From the NCBI RefSeq assembly GCF_001634365.1, contig NZ_CP014579.1, positions 1,054,001 to 1,118,000 on the forward strand: a stretch of DNA of 64,000 bases, written 5' to 3'. Position numbers and translations under genes: made by a program. Below are positions 54,902 through 63,140 of the stretch, piece by piece; within the stretch, counting starts at the first letter, position 1, and the number at the start of each line of letters is the position of its first letter. Origin of the DNA: Paraburkholderia phytofirmans OLGA172 (GTDB taxonomy: Bacteria > Pseudomonadota > Gammaproteobacteria > Burkholderiales > Burkholderiaceae). Below the pieces are notes generated by a model that made no database searches, was not told the origin of the DNA, and saw only the letters and a list, made by a program, of their open reading frames with translations.

Positions 54902-57034
54902 CTACCACGCGTTCACCAGATTGCTGACGTTGACCGTGCCAATGCCAGTGGAGAAGCTCCAGCCTATACCCGCAGCATAGGCTTTCGAGTAGGTGCTATC
55001 GCTTGTCGAGAGGACGCCGTAAGTGCCGCTCGGTACATAGCAGTTGTTCGTGCCCGAGCAGTTCACGTCGATGTCGCCGAGCGTGATGCCGTAGAAGATG
55101 CAGTTGCTGGCGACGCCGTTGCCGAGACTGGAATTGCAGTTGCCGCTGCCGCCCGATCTGTATTCTGCCGCGGCGAGGGCGTAGTAGACCGTGTTGGGAT
55201 TACCTTGACGGGCTTGGGCCTTCTGGTTTACCAAGGCCTGGAAGCCAGCCCAGATCGGCGAGGCGAACGAGGTTCCTCCAGCGCCTGTCCATGTGCTCGG
55301 AGCCCCGGCGCATGCTGCGCCGCCGTCGGATTTGTCGGAGTCGCAAAAGATGTAGTAGTGACCCCAGACACCGTTGGCCGCGAACAGGGAGACGTCGGGA
55401 AGATCACGCACGGCGTCTGCCGGGTTGCCTACCAGTGACTGCCAGGAGGGCTTGGCGTATCCCTTGCACGTGCCGCTAACGACGCCGCTCTTCGATGGGG
55501 CGCCTGTGGCACAGCCGCTCGGGCCCCCGCTGCCGCTCGCTGTCGTCAGGAAGTTGGCGTTGCCGGTTGCACTGTTGCAGAAACCGTTTTTGCCATAAGA
55601 CGCAGCATAACCTTCCACTTTGGCGATCAGCCCGCTGGCACAGGAATCGTTCCACGGAATCTCGGGGACATAGGATATCGCTGAGCCGTAGTTCGCAGCA
55701 TTGGCCGCATTCCAGTAGGAAGCGGTGACCCCGGCATAGGTGTCTCCGAAGTCAGTGCCTCCGACGGCAACGTTATAGGGCGTCGAAGCAAGGCCGCTGA
55801 CGCCGATACCATGAGTCGCATTTTTCTGGTCAGCGTCGCAGCTCGCCGCCCCCTCGTCACCAGCCGAGACGAACACCGAGACACCACGGGCGACAGCCTG
55901 CTGGTAAACCGAGTTGTAAGCGGCATTGGCCGCCGCTCCGTTCTTCGACTCGCATTCGCCGTAGCTGATGCTGACTATCGCTGGGGGGGTGCTGCTGTTC
56001 ACGAGATTCTGGAGCGCAATCAGGCCGCCAAACGTCGTACCCGTATCCTTGCAGGACGCGACGACGATGGCCGCGCTTGGCGCTGCAGCGCTCGCCCATT
56101 GCGCGTCGAGTTCGGCTTCCATTTCATTGCCCGCAACGACGCCCGGGTCCCTGCAATTGTTAGTGCCGCTCGCTGGCGCCGGATGGACCTGCGTGAAGGA
56201 GCCCGATGTGTAACCCGACAGTCCGAAGGTCGAGCGGAACGTCGTCCAGTCCGCGGCGCTGTATACGTCGGTATCTTCGATCACGACGATCGTCTGGCCC
56301 TGACCCGAGATGCCGGCTTTGAATAGAGGATTCAGATTGTAGATCGTCGCGAGATCAGCCGGAACGACCGGATGATAGGTCAAACTGCCGCTGGTGTATG
56401 TGTATTGGGGGCGGGACATGAAATTTGAATGCGGACGGAAGTCATTCAGCGACACGATCCCGCTCACGGCGTCGGCAAGGGCGGCTGGAATGTATGGATT
56501 GCTCATGTTGGCGAGGTGGGCGACACCGCCCACCTCGACCTGATGGATCTCGGTCTTGAATGTGTCGCGGATCTGTCCTGCCGTTCCAGAAAAGTCAATC
56601 ACCATGCCGTTCGGCTGCACGCCGTTTATCTTGAGACCATGTCTGGAAAGCCAATCGCTGACTACGTTCACGTCCGCGTCTGCCGGGCCGAAATCCGCGC
56701 GAAACTGCTCCGCACTGAGCCACTGGTGAAAATACGGCGACTTCGGGTCATGGAGCAGGTCGATAAAATGTGCGAGGGCAGCTTCTCGCTCCGCTGGCCG
56801 CTTCATGAGCAGTTGCATATGGTCGAGAACGAGCGCGTCTTCGACACGCCCGCGATCATTCTCGCTGTTCATCTCAGGACGGGTATTGGCAATCATCTCG
56901 ACGGTCTGTCGCTCGTCGATCACCCGGGTGACCACCTGTCGGGCCGCCTGCGCCATTGATTCGGGTGCGGCACAGATCAGGGTGATGAGTATTGCAAGCC
57001 GTACCGGAAAGCTTGAGTTGAATTTCTTGAGCAT
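54902..57034 (-). CDS. Secreted S53 peptidase (sedolisin/pro-kumamolisin type)
   Basis: 710 aa; AGGA about 7 bases before the ATG. Signal peptide 1-29 (LAILITLICAAPESMAQA). Pro-domain about 60-210 (activation domain; HDPKSPYFHQWLSAEQF; DWLSRHGLKINGV). Catalytic part: Glu306/Asp310 in EMEAELDAQW, the oxyanion Asp in FVSAGDEGA, and Ser589 in GGTSFASPIW. Several Cys pairs suggest disulfides. The C-terminus (about 655-710, GDIDVNCSGTNN ... GIGTVNVSNLV) resembles the calcium-binding end of the family. It works outside the cell as an acid-active serine-carboxyl endopeptidase. Monocistronic by context. Confidence 0.93.
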   Translation of the reverse strand: MLKKFNSSFPVRLAILITLICAAPESMAQAARQVVTRVIDERQTVEMIANTRPEMNSENDRGRVEDALVLDHMQLLMKRPAEREAALAHFIDLLHDPKSPYFHQWLSAEQFRADFGPADADVNVVSDWLSRHGLKINGVQPNGMVIDFSGTAGQIRDTFKTEIHQVEVGGVAHLANMSNPYIPAALADAVSGIVSLNDFRPHSNFMSRPQYTYTSGSLTYHPVVPADLATIYNLNPLFKAGISGQGQTIVVIEDTDVYSAADWTTFRSTFGLSGYTSGSFTQVHPAPASGTNNCRDPGVVAGNEMEAELDAQWASAAAPSAAIVVASCKDTGTTFGGLIALQNLVNSSTPPAIVSISYGECESKNGAAANAAYNSVYQQAVARGVSVFVSAGDEGAASCDADQKNATHGIGVSGLASTPYNVAVGGTDFGDTYAGVTASYWNAANAANYGSAISYVPEIPWNDSCASGLIAKVEGYAASYGKNGFCNSATGNANFLTTASGSGGPSGCATGAPSKSGVVSGTCKGYAKPSWQSLVGNPADAVRDLPDVSLFAANGVWGHYYIFCDSDKSDGGAACAGAPSTWTGAGGTSFASPIWAGFQALVNQKAQARQGNPNTVYYALAAAEYRSGGSGNCNSSLGNGVASNCIFYGITLGDIDVNCSGTNNCYVPSGTYGVLSTSDSTYSKAYAAGIGWSFSTGIGTVNVSNLVNAW

Positions 57035-57565
57035 GTAGGTCCTCGCTGTGTCCGCAAGCTTCTCGTGGGGCAGCCTCTCCGCTCTTTCGAATCAATCAGA
57101 TGGTTTTATGAGCGAGGCCCTGCCGATCAGTATTGAGCCCGCCATGGCGCTGCCACGTGAAGCGGCGAGTCAAGTCGGTAACGCGGCATGCATACGCCAG
57201 TCGGTACACTTCGCATTCCATATCATAGGAACTCTATCGTCGTTACCTCGTCGGTAGGAATTTCGGACGCCAGCTCTGACCGGCGGCCGGAAAACGCTGC
57301 TCAGAAAGGTCGCGACGCTTGTCTTGCGAGCGGGCTTCATGAGAACAATATAGCTGGAGGCCGCCCACGTGATTCCAATAAATGGCAGAAGAATCGGACA
57401 ATGAAAGTACGAAGCGCGGCTGCTCCCGATGAAATGGCTCGAAAGAAAGCCGGCGGATAAGGCCCAAATGTTGTCCTACCCTATGTGCTGCATTGCAGCG
57501 TAAACTGCATGCGATCTGATTAACCGCCGCTCGCTTTTTGCGCGGACCACACAGCGCAAGGTGAT
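57035..57565. other. Intergenic region, 531 bp
   Basis: Upstream of the sedolisin gene (minus) and of a small membrane protein gene (plus), so promoters for both are expected. No recognisable gene; the short open frames here have no support. Confidence 0.45.
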
Positions 57566-57823
57566 ATGGACATCGCTCTCTCTATTCTTTCCAAACTTTG
57601 CTTTGCTTGGATCCTTGTCTATCTGACCTTCAGCTTTCAGTCCGCCTTATGGGTCGGCGCACGGCATAGTCGCGGATTTGTCATTCTCGAGTTTCAGCCA
57701 TATCGTGCGCGTGGCAGCAGGGAAGCTGCGAGGGCAAGATTGCTGAAGCGAATGGCGTTATCGGCAGCTTTGGCGTTGCCGTCGGGTATCATTTCATATA
57801 TAGCAGGTCTGGCTATTTCGTAG
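57566..57823 (+). CDS. Small membrane protein of unknown function
   Basis: 85 aa. Two hydrophobic segments (LCFAWILVYLTFSFQSALWV about 12-31; ALSAALALPSGIISYIAGLA about 64-84) flank a basic loop (PYRARGSREAARARLLKRM), suggesting an inner-membrane hairpin. AAGGTGAT lies just before the ATG. No family recognised. Confidence 0.5.
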   Translation: MDIALSILSKLCFAWILVYLTFSFQSALWVGARHSRGFVILEFQPYRARGSREAARARLLKRMALSAALALPSGIISYIAGLAIS

Positions 57824-58148
57824 AGAATTCTGTTACGCGTAGTGCGATTTGGCGAAGCGCCTCGGCAGTTGACATACGGTCCGCATGCTTGAACGAGGGT
57901 TCAGTCGTGTGAAAGCGTGAAGAAAGGTCGGATGGCGGACGGTCGTTCAGGCCAGTCGAACCTTGTGCACTTCTTCTGTGAAATCCCTTCGGATTTCGCA
58001 ATATTTAACAGCTTTTCCGACTGCTTTCGCGTAAACTCGGGCCGTCACAACGCACCCGTCCGTTCCGCATGGCGTGGCAAGAGAAGTTCATGGACCTGTT
58101 CGCCCAAAACTAACCTCGTCGCTGCGCTCAGCGAGCGCGCCCGATCAT
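57824..58148. other. Intergenic region, 325 bp
   Basis: No gene seen; it must hold the promoter of the response-regulator gene that starts at 58149. Confidence 0.4.
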
Positions 58149-58364
58149 ATGCAAATCGCCATACTAGAATCCGATCTCAGAGCACTTGATTGCGCGCTGG
58201 AAATGCTGTCATCCGCTGGACACTTCTGCTTTGGCCTGTCAAGCGACGAATCGTTACCCGGATTGCTCAAACAGGTGTCCGTCGACCTGGTCATACTCGA
58301 TTGGGCGGCGCCGGATGCGGTCCGGTACGATACCCTGCGCTATCTCGCCAAACACGAGTCCCTA

Positions 58365-59221
58365 GAGGGTGTTAGGAACTTTGAGTTAGACCTGGTATCC
58401 TGGCGGAATGAAAAAACGCAGGCCATACCCAACGGATGTGTCGGATGAAGAGTGGTATTTCGCCGCTCCGTACCTGACCTTGATGAACAAAGACGCGCCG
58501 CAGCGCCGCTACGAACTGCGCGAGATGTTCAACGCGCTGCGCTGGATCGTACGTGCGGGTGCGCCGTGGCGTTTGTTGCCCAATGATTTTCCACCGTGGG
58601 AACTGGTCTACCAGCAGACGCAACGCTGGATTCAGGCAGGCTGTTTCGAGGCGATGGTGAATGACCTGCGTTCGATCATCCGGATCGCACAGGAGCGCCG
58701 TGGTCAACCCAGCGCGGTCATTCTCGACGGGCGGACCCTGCAGTCGACATGCGAGAGTGGGCCTCGCGCCGGTTACGACGGCTACAAACGCAAACGCGGC
58801 AGTAAGGTCCACATGGCGGTTGATACTTTGGGGCAGTTGCTTGCTGTGCATGTTACGCCGGCCAACGAACAGGAACGCGCGCAGGTCGGAGAACTGGCGC
58901 GTCAGGTTCAGCAGGCCACGGGCCAGACGGTCAAGGTGGCGTTCGCCGATCAGGGATATACCGGCGAAGAGCCTGCGCAGGCGGCACTCGACGAAGGGAT
59001 CGAGCTTCAGGTAATCAAGCTGCCGGAGGCGAAGAAGGGCTTCGTGCTGCTGCCGCGCCGATGGGTGGTCGAGCGCAGCTTCGGCTGGCTCAACCGGTTC
59101 CGCCGACTGGCCAGAGACTACGAACGATTGCCCGAAACCTTGGCTGGTTTGCATTTCGTCGTATTCTCCGTGCTTATGCTTGTTCACTTTGCAGCCCTTA
59201 ACAAAAGTGCCTAACACCCTC
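58365..59221 (+). mobile_element. IS5-family insertion sequence (IS427-like), 857 bp
   Basis: Ends carry inverted repeats: left GAGGGTGTTAGGAACTTT, right (reverse complement) GAGGGTGTTAGGCACTTT, one mismatch in 18. The element is flanked by TA on both sides (58363-58364 and 59222-59223), a 2-bp target duplication typical of this group. It carries one intact transposase gene and interrupts a response-regulator gene. Near-perfect ends and an intact gene suggest recent insertion. Confidence 0.93.
58408..59214 (+). CDS. IS5-family DDE transposase
   Basis: 268 aa, intact. N-terminal DUF4096-like part (YPTDVSDEEWYFAAPYL; REMFNALRWIVRAGAPWRLLPNDFPPW) and DDE catalytic core: Asp in VILDGRTLQS, Asp in FADQGYTGEEP, Glu in RRWVVERSFGWLNRFRRLARDYE. 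Fills nearly the whole element between its inverted repeats; the stop lies just inside the right repeat. Confidence 0.95.
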   Translation: MKKRRPYPTDVSDEEWYFAAPYLTLMNKDAPQRRYELREMFNALRWIVRAGAPWRLLPNDFPPWELVYQQTQRWIQAGCFEAMVNDLRSIIRIAQERRGQPSAVILDGRTLQSTCESGPRAGYDGYKRKRGSKVHMAVDTLGQLLAVHVTPANEQERAQVGELARQVQQATGQTVKVAFADQGYTGEEPAQAALDEGIELQVIKLPEAKKGFVLLPRRWVVERSFGWLNRFRRLARDYERLPETLAGLHFVVFSVLMLVHFAALNKSA

Positions 59222-59406
59222 TAATCCCAATCATCCTGTGCGTGACGCCGGGTACGCCGGATAAGGTGATCGTCTCAGGACTGGAGAGCGGCGCAAACAT
59301 TTGCCTCGAGAAGCCACTTGGCAGCGTCGAGTTGCTTGCGCACATCCATGCTTTGGGGCGCCAAAGCGATTCGTATTCCACAACCGCAGCAGTCAAGATT
59401 ACGTAG

Positions 59407-59812
59407 AAGTCCGTCCTGGACAATTTTATAGAAAATCACGACACGTCACTGGCCCGGTACTTCTCAACAAAAAATGCCCGCTCGTCCCATGCGGGCGGCG
59501 GGCTAAATCTCAGCGGCCGATACGTGGGGCAGCCCCTGAGATGGCCATGCACGATCATAGATTGACTCGAAGTGACGGTGATCATAGTGGCGGACAAGGT
59601 CACGGAATTGGCTGAATGCGACACCGAAATGCGCCGAAGCCCGTTGGTTTTTCCGCCATGAAATGAGAAAGGTTTGCCCGGCGCGCCAGCGATCCATCCA
59701 CCCCGGGCCTGATTTCATATCGACGGAATCAGCCAATGTTTTGGCGAAAGCGGTGAAGCAGGACGGAGGAGTATCGGTCTTGGGACGACTCCATCTACAC
59801 ACCTAATTCACC
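59407..59812. other. Unassigned stretch, 406 bp
   Basis: On the minus strand an open frame at 59503-59802 (99 codons from a GTG; an internal ATG gives about 71 codons, MKSGPGWMDRWRAG...) has protein-like composition but no known family and no ribosome site. I do not call it. Confidence 0.3.
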
Positions 59813-60196
59813 ATGATTCGGCTGCTTGAATTCGATTTGCTTGCGCGCACGGAACTGCTGACCTATCTCGTTGCTTCGCAATTGGCAATGCGTCATAAGA
59901 CTGGACGATGGCTCACGACCGAACACGTTGTCGAATCTACACATCTCTGGTTGCAGTTAAACGGGTACGAAGCCGACTGGCTGCAGCGCGTGTCACTTGC
60001 ATGCCGCGCGCAATATCTGGCGGAACGTGGAACGTGGGCCTCGCAAAGAAGGCCTGACGCGAAGACGGTCGCAGGCGCGTTTTTCAGTGGCGTGCGTCTC
60101 GACTTCAAGTCGCCGGCGGTAATAGAGATCTTCATCGCATGTGCGGCCAATCTTCCCGGGCTGATTAGGTTCCTTGGCACATCGAGGATTGCCTGA
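59813..60196 (+). CDS. Hypothetical protein, 127 aa
   Basis: MIRLLEFDLLARTELLTYLV... Two hydrophobic, helical stretches near both ends (LLTYLVASQLAM; IEIFIACAANLPGLIRFL) and a basic middle. No family recognised and no clear ribosome site. Composition is protein-like; I give it moderate-to-low confidence. Confidence 0.4.
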   Translation: MIRLLEFDLLARTELLTYLVASQLAMRHKTGRWLTTEHVVESTHLWLQLNGYEADWLQRVSLACRAQYLAERGTWASQRRPDAKTVAGAFFSGVRLDFKSPAVIEIFIACAANLPGLIRFLGTSRIA

Positions 60197-60657
60197 TGTT
60201 CGCCTGGTTCCGTCGCAGTAAGGTAAGCGGAACAGAAAGTGCCTGAAACGCTCTAGCACGACATCCTGCAGCAGGCGGACCGTGTGTACTCAAGGCAGTA
60301 CGCTTCCCGTGAGGTTCCGCTGCATCCGCCAACATGATGGTGGATTCGGTCATTCAATATTCGGGCTGGAAAGAGCTATGTACTATGTAATACGCAGTGG
60401 CCGATGATGCCGCTAAGCGCCCGTCAGAGCATTCATTTACACGTACACGGTCGAACATTGGTTATCCAAAGAAAACCATAAAATCAATGTCACGGTAGTA
60501 GCGGAAATAAGGAATCGAGAAGTCGATCATGTAGCCGACTGGAAAATAAACTCTTGTCGACTCGTTTTTAAACTTGTCGCCACGACTTTTCATTTGGCGG
60601 CGCCGCAGTCGATCAATCCGCTTCTGTTTCGGACCATGTCATGGAGACACGAAAACA
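60197..60657. other. Intergenic region, 461 bp
   Basis: AT-richer than average, especially around 60460-60580. No gene or motif identified; promoter for the membrane protein at 60658 expected here. Confidence 0.4.
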
Positions 60658-60960
60658 ATGGATGAATATCTTCCAGCGTATTTGATTCGCGAACAGGCTG
60701 CGGTGGGTGCGCTCGTGATATTTGGCGTATTGAGGGTCATTGCTGCAGCCGTCGCGTTCTCGAAAGGCTGGCGTATCACGATTCTTGAAAAATGCTTCAT
60801 TGCTGTAGCGGTGCTGTACTGTATTCCGCAACTATTCGATTTACTAACGCAGTTGTACCGTGTGCGTGTTGCGCTTCCTGAGTTCGAAGGCAAGGCTCTC
60901 GGGTGCACCATCGCACTTTTCTCCGCGCCCATTCTGAGTCATCGGCTCGGCTTCGAATAA
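60658..60960 (+). CDS. Small membrane protein of unknown function
   Basis: 100 aa from ATG 60658 (GGAGA about 10 bases upstream). Three hydrophobic segments (AVGALVIFGVLRVIAAAVAF; CFIAVAVLYCIPQLFDLL; ALGCTIALFSAPIL) indicate a polytopic inner-membrane protein. No family recognised. Confidence 0.5.
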   Translation: MDEYLPAYLIREQAAVGALVIFGVLRVIAAAVAFSKGWRITILEKCFIAVAVLYCIPQLFDLLTQLYRVRVALPEFEGKALGCTIALFSAPILSHRLGFE

Positions 60961-61030
60961 CGGGCAATCCCCGGGGGCGCGCCGTTACGATCGTCCCGAG
61001 GTTCGCCCGGCGCAGGCGCTTGCCGGGCCG

Positions 61031-62035
61031 CTACGCCGACTCGATCGACCGGCGCTTAATCGCGCGATACTCGGTCGGAGTCGTCCCGAGATATCTGCGG
61101 AAGATTTTCGACAGTCGCCCACCGTTGCCGATACCGCAACGTCGCGCGACCTTGTCTACTGGAAGATTGGTTTCAGCCAGCAGGCGGCAACACATGTCCA
61201 GTCGCACGAACAAAAGGTAGTCGGACGGCGTCACACCCATTTCCGTCTTGAAACGTCGTAAGAAGTTGCGCGTGCTCATTGCGACAACCTTTGCCGCTTC
61301 ATCGATCGTGATTGAGCGGTCGCCGTTCATCTCGAGCCACCGCGCTGAGGTCTGGATTTTTTCGCTAACGTCGTTTGACGCACCCTTGCGAAGGATCGCT
61401 GTGAACCGCGTTTCCAACTGCGGATCAATACCACTGGCGATCTGGCGCGCGATTTCGGCGCCGAGGTCGCTTTCGACTACCGCTAGTGCAGCTTGCAGTG
61501 GATCGGTGGTGTCGGGGGACAGTCGGGCTCTCAAACCGTTGCGCGACATTTGAGGGGAGCGCTCGTGGCGCCGTGGTTCGCCGGCAGCGAGCCCCAATCC
61601 GGCGATATCGAGCAGCAGGCGTCCTTCGGCGATCGGAAATATCAGCTCCGCATCAGAGGAAATGCGTCGCAGCCAGTTGATTAGCGTTTCATCTCGCAGC
61701 GCGGTTTTCACACCTGTGCCACCGGATAGGAACAGTGCGTGGAATTTGTTCCTATCATGGCGCGCGTCAATCCCCTCAGTCCAGACAAAGGCAGACGAGG
61801 AACTTGAAATCCTGCCGCCGGCGGCCGATAACAGGCAGACCTCGTATCGTACGGCGCAACTCCGGGTGGTCTCGCCGAGCGCATTTGCTGACTGGAAAAT
61901 CTCCGCGACCGCGGCGGCATCAGGCAACGCAAAGCCGTCAAACAGGACAATGCCGATGCGTTTCACGGCACAAGCATTCGCCAAGAGTTGAGATTGCGCC
62001 CAATGCCGGTCATAGCGATCCGGAAAATCTGCCAT
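61031..62035 (-). CDS. GlxA-type AraC-family transcriptional regulator, copy 4
   Basis: 334 aa, with GGGGGA about 8 bases before the ATG. DJ-1/PfpI-like sensor (IGIVLFDGFALPDAAAVAEIF; ALFLSGGTGVKTALRDETL; ELIFPIAEGRLLLDIAGLG) and AraC HTH (TIDEAAKVVAMSTRNFLRRF; LPVDKVARRCGIGNGGRLSKIF; TTPTEYRAIKRR). Closest to copies 2 and 3. It stands between the orphan small genes and the DUF1488/rfbC genes; a sugar-nucleotide or exopolysaccharide locus may begin past the right edge. Confidence 0.88.
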   Translation of the reverse strand: MADFPDRYDRHWAQSQLLANACAVKRIGIVLFDGFALPDAAAVAEIFQSANALGETTRSCAVRYEVCLLSAAGGRISSSSSAFVWTEGIDARHDRNKFHALFLSGGTGVKTALRDETLINWLRRISSDAELIFPIAEGRLLLDIAGLGLAAGEPRRHERSPQMSRNGLRARLSPDTTDPLQAALAVVESDLGAEIARQIASGIDPQLETRFTAILRKGASNDVSEKIQTSARWLEMNGDRSITIDEAAKVVAMSTRNFLRRFKTEMGVTPSDYLLFVRLDMCCRLLAETNLPVDKVARRCGIGNGGRLSKIFRRYLGTTPTEYRAIKRRSIESA

Positions 62036-62209
62036 CCGAACATCCCCCGAAGATAAGTGACCTCCTCCCGCCTTCGAGTCTGTTCTCTTTGGGGGGCATC
62101 CTACATACGGATTTCCGATAGCGGTGATGTGTGGCCGAATAGACTAATACGTTGGCGTGCGCGGACTGATTCCGCGGTGCATCCGGCGGTATGTTACTTG
62201 CAAGTTGCG

Positions 62210-62479
62210 TCATCGCGAAAAGTGCTTGGTAAGGATAACTATTGGCTCTGAACCATTCCGGAGAAGTCGTCTTTCGACTGCTGCGGCAATGCGAATGCGT
62301 CCGTCCCAGTATGTCCTGGACAAGCGCTCGCTGTCGGCACGATCTGGAGCCCAGAAGTGTTCTTCGAGTGCTTCGATCGAGATGGCGCACTGCACCGAAC
62401 GGCCCCGCCATACCGCGATGAAGCGGATTAGCTTGCCATCATCGGACAGACGGGTGTCCCTTGAGAGAGTAATGTCCAT
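62210..62479 (-). CDS. DUF1488-family protein
   Basis: 89 aa. The pattern MDITLSRDTRLSDDGKLIRF, AISIEALEEHF and a C-terminal IRIAAAVERRLLRNGSEPIVIL matches the small DUF1488 family common in Burkholderiales. No known function; probably cytosolic, no membrane segments. Confidence 0.65.
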   Translation of the reverse strand: MDITLSRDTRLSDDGKLIRFIAVWRGRSVQCAISIEALEEHFWAPDRADSERLSRTYWDGRIRIAAAVERRLLRNGSEPIVILTKHFSR

Positions 62480-62591
62480 CGCAGTTGCTTACTGGACGCA
62501 TGTCAGACCGAACTTAACGGCGGTCGGGTTGCTTCGGACCGGCTTTCGTTTCGAACTAATCTGAGCGGGAAGTGGCATCGCGTGGCCACCA

Positions 62592-63140
62592 TCAGTAGAC
62601 CTCGGCCATGCTAAAGCTCACACCGTCCGCATCCCCGGCGGCGGGGATCGAGCCGCCGTCGAGATTCCATGCAATGTTGACGTCGGGGTCGTCCCACCGC
62701 AACGTGCGTTCATGCTCGGGACTGCGTCGCTCGGTGGCCTTGCACAACACCTCCGCGACTTCTGATAACACCAGAAAGCCATGTGCGAAGCCGGGTGGAA
62801 TCCACAGTTGATGACAATTGGCCGCCGATAGTTGTGCACTGACCCATCGGCCGAAGGTGATCGACCAGCGCCGCAGGTCGACCGCCACGTCGAGCACTTC
62901 GCCTGATACGACCCGGATCAGTTTGCCCTGCGGACGCTGGATCTGATAATGCAGGCCGCAAAGCACGTGGCGCGCTGACACGGTGTGATACTCCTGCGTG
63001 AAGGTGTAGCCGCGCGTTACCTTTTCCTCGAATTCACTTTGGTCGAAACTCTCGAAGAACGCGCCGCGGGCATCGCTGATGATATGTGGTTCGATCAGCT
63101 TGACGTCGCGAATCTGTGTGTGCTGAACCTTAATGGTCAT
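62592..63140 (-). CDS. rfbC: dTDP-4-dehydrorhamnose 3,5-epimerase homologue with altered active site
   Basis: ATG 63140 (MTIKVQHTQI) gives 182 aa, the family's usual size; an upstream start at 63188 adds an unusual leader. Cupin fold with FESFDQSEFEE, GLHYQ (catalytic His), QGKLIRV (Lys), LWIPPGFAHGFLVLSE and RWDDPDVNIAW. In the usual FLYKATNYYSP stretch this protein has VLCKATERRSP, so the tyrosines known as 132 and 138 in Salmonella RmlC are Cys and Arg. The family epimerises C3/C5 in dTDP-rhamnose synthesis; the altered residues may mean C3-only or lost activity. No rml partner genes are visible in the window. Confidence 0.85.
   Translation of the reverse strand: MTIKVQHTQIRDVKLIEPHIISDARGAFFESFDQSEFEEKVTRGYTFTQEYHTVSARHVLCGLHYQIQRPQGKLIRVVSGEVLDVAVDLRRWSITFGRWVSAQLSAANCHQLWIPPGFAHGFLVLSEVAEVLCKATERRSPEHERTLRWDDPDVNIAWNLDGGSIPAAGDADGVSFSMAEVY

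Larger units (their letters stand above)
58149..59406 (+). pseudogene. Response-regulator receiver gene split by an IS element
   Basis: Left part 58149-58364 encodes MQIAILESDLRALDCALEML ... VDLVILDWAAPDAV ... LAKHESL; right part 59224-59406 encodes IPIILCVTPGTPDKVIVSGL ... NICLEKPLGSVELLAHIHAL. Removing the IS and one copy of the TA duplication rejoins the codons exactly in frame to a 132-aa receiver domain with the acidic pair, phospho-acceptor Asp (ILDWAAPD) and conserved Lys (LEKP). The usual DNA-binding output domain is missing: the frame stops soon after HALGRQ, so the gene was either a stand-alone receiver or already truncated before the insertion. Confidence 0.88.

Noticed and set aside
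59503..59802. Minus-strand frame of 99 codons near the IS
   Set aside because: GTG start without a ribosome site and no family; not enough to call a gene.
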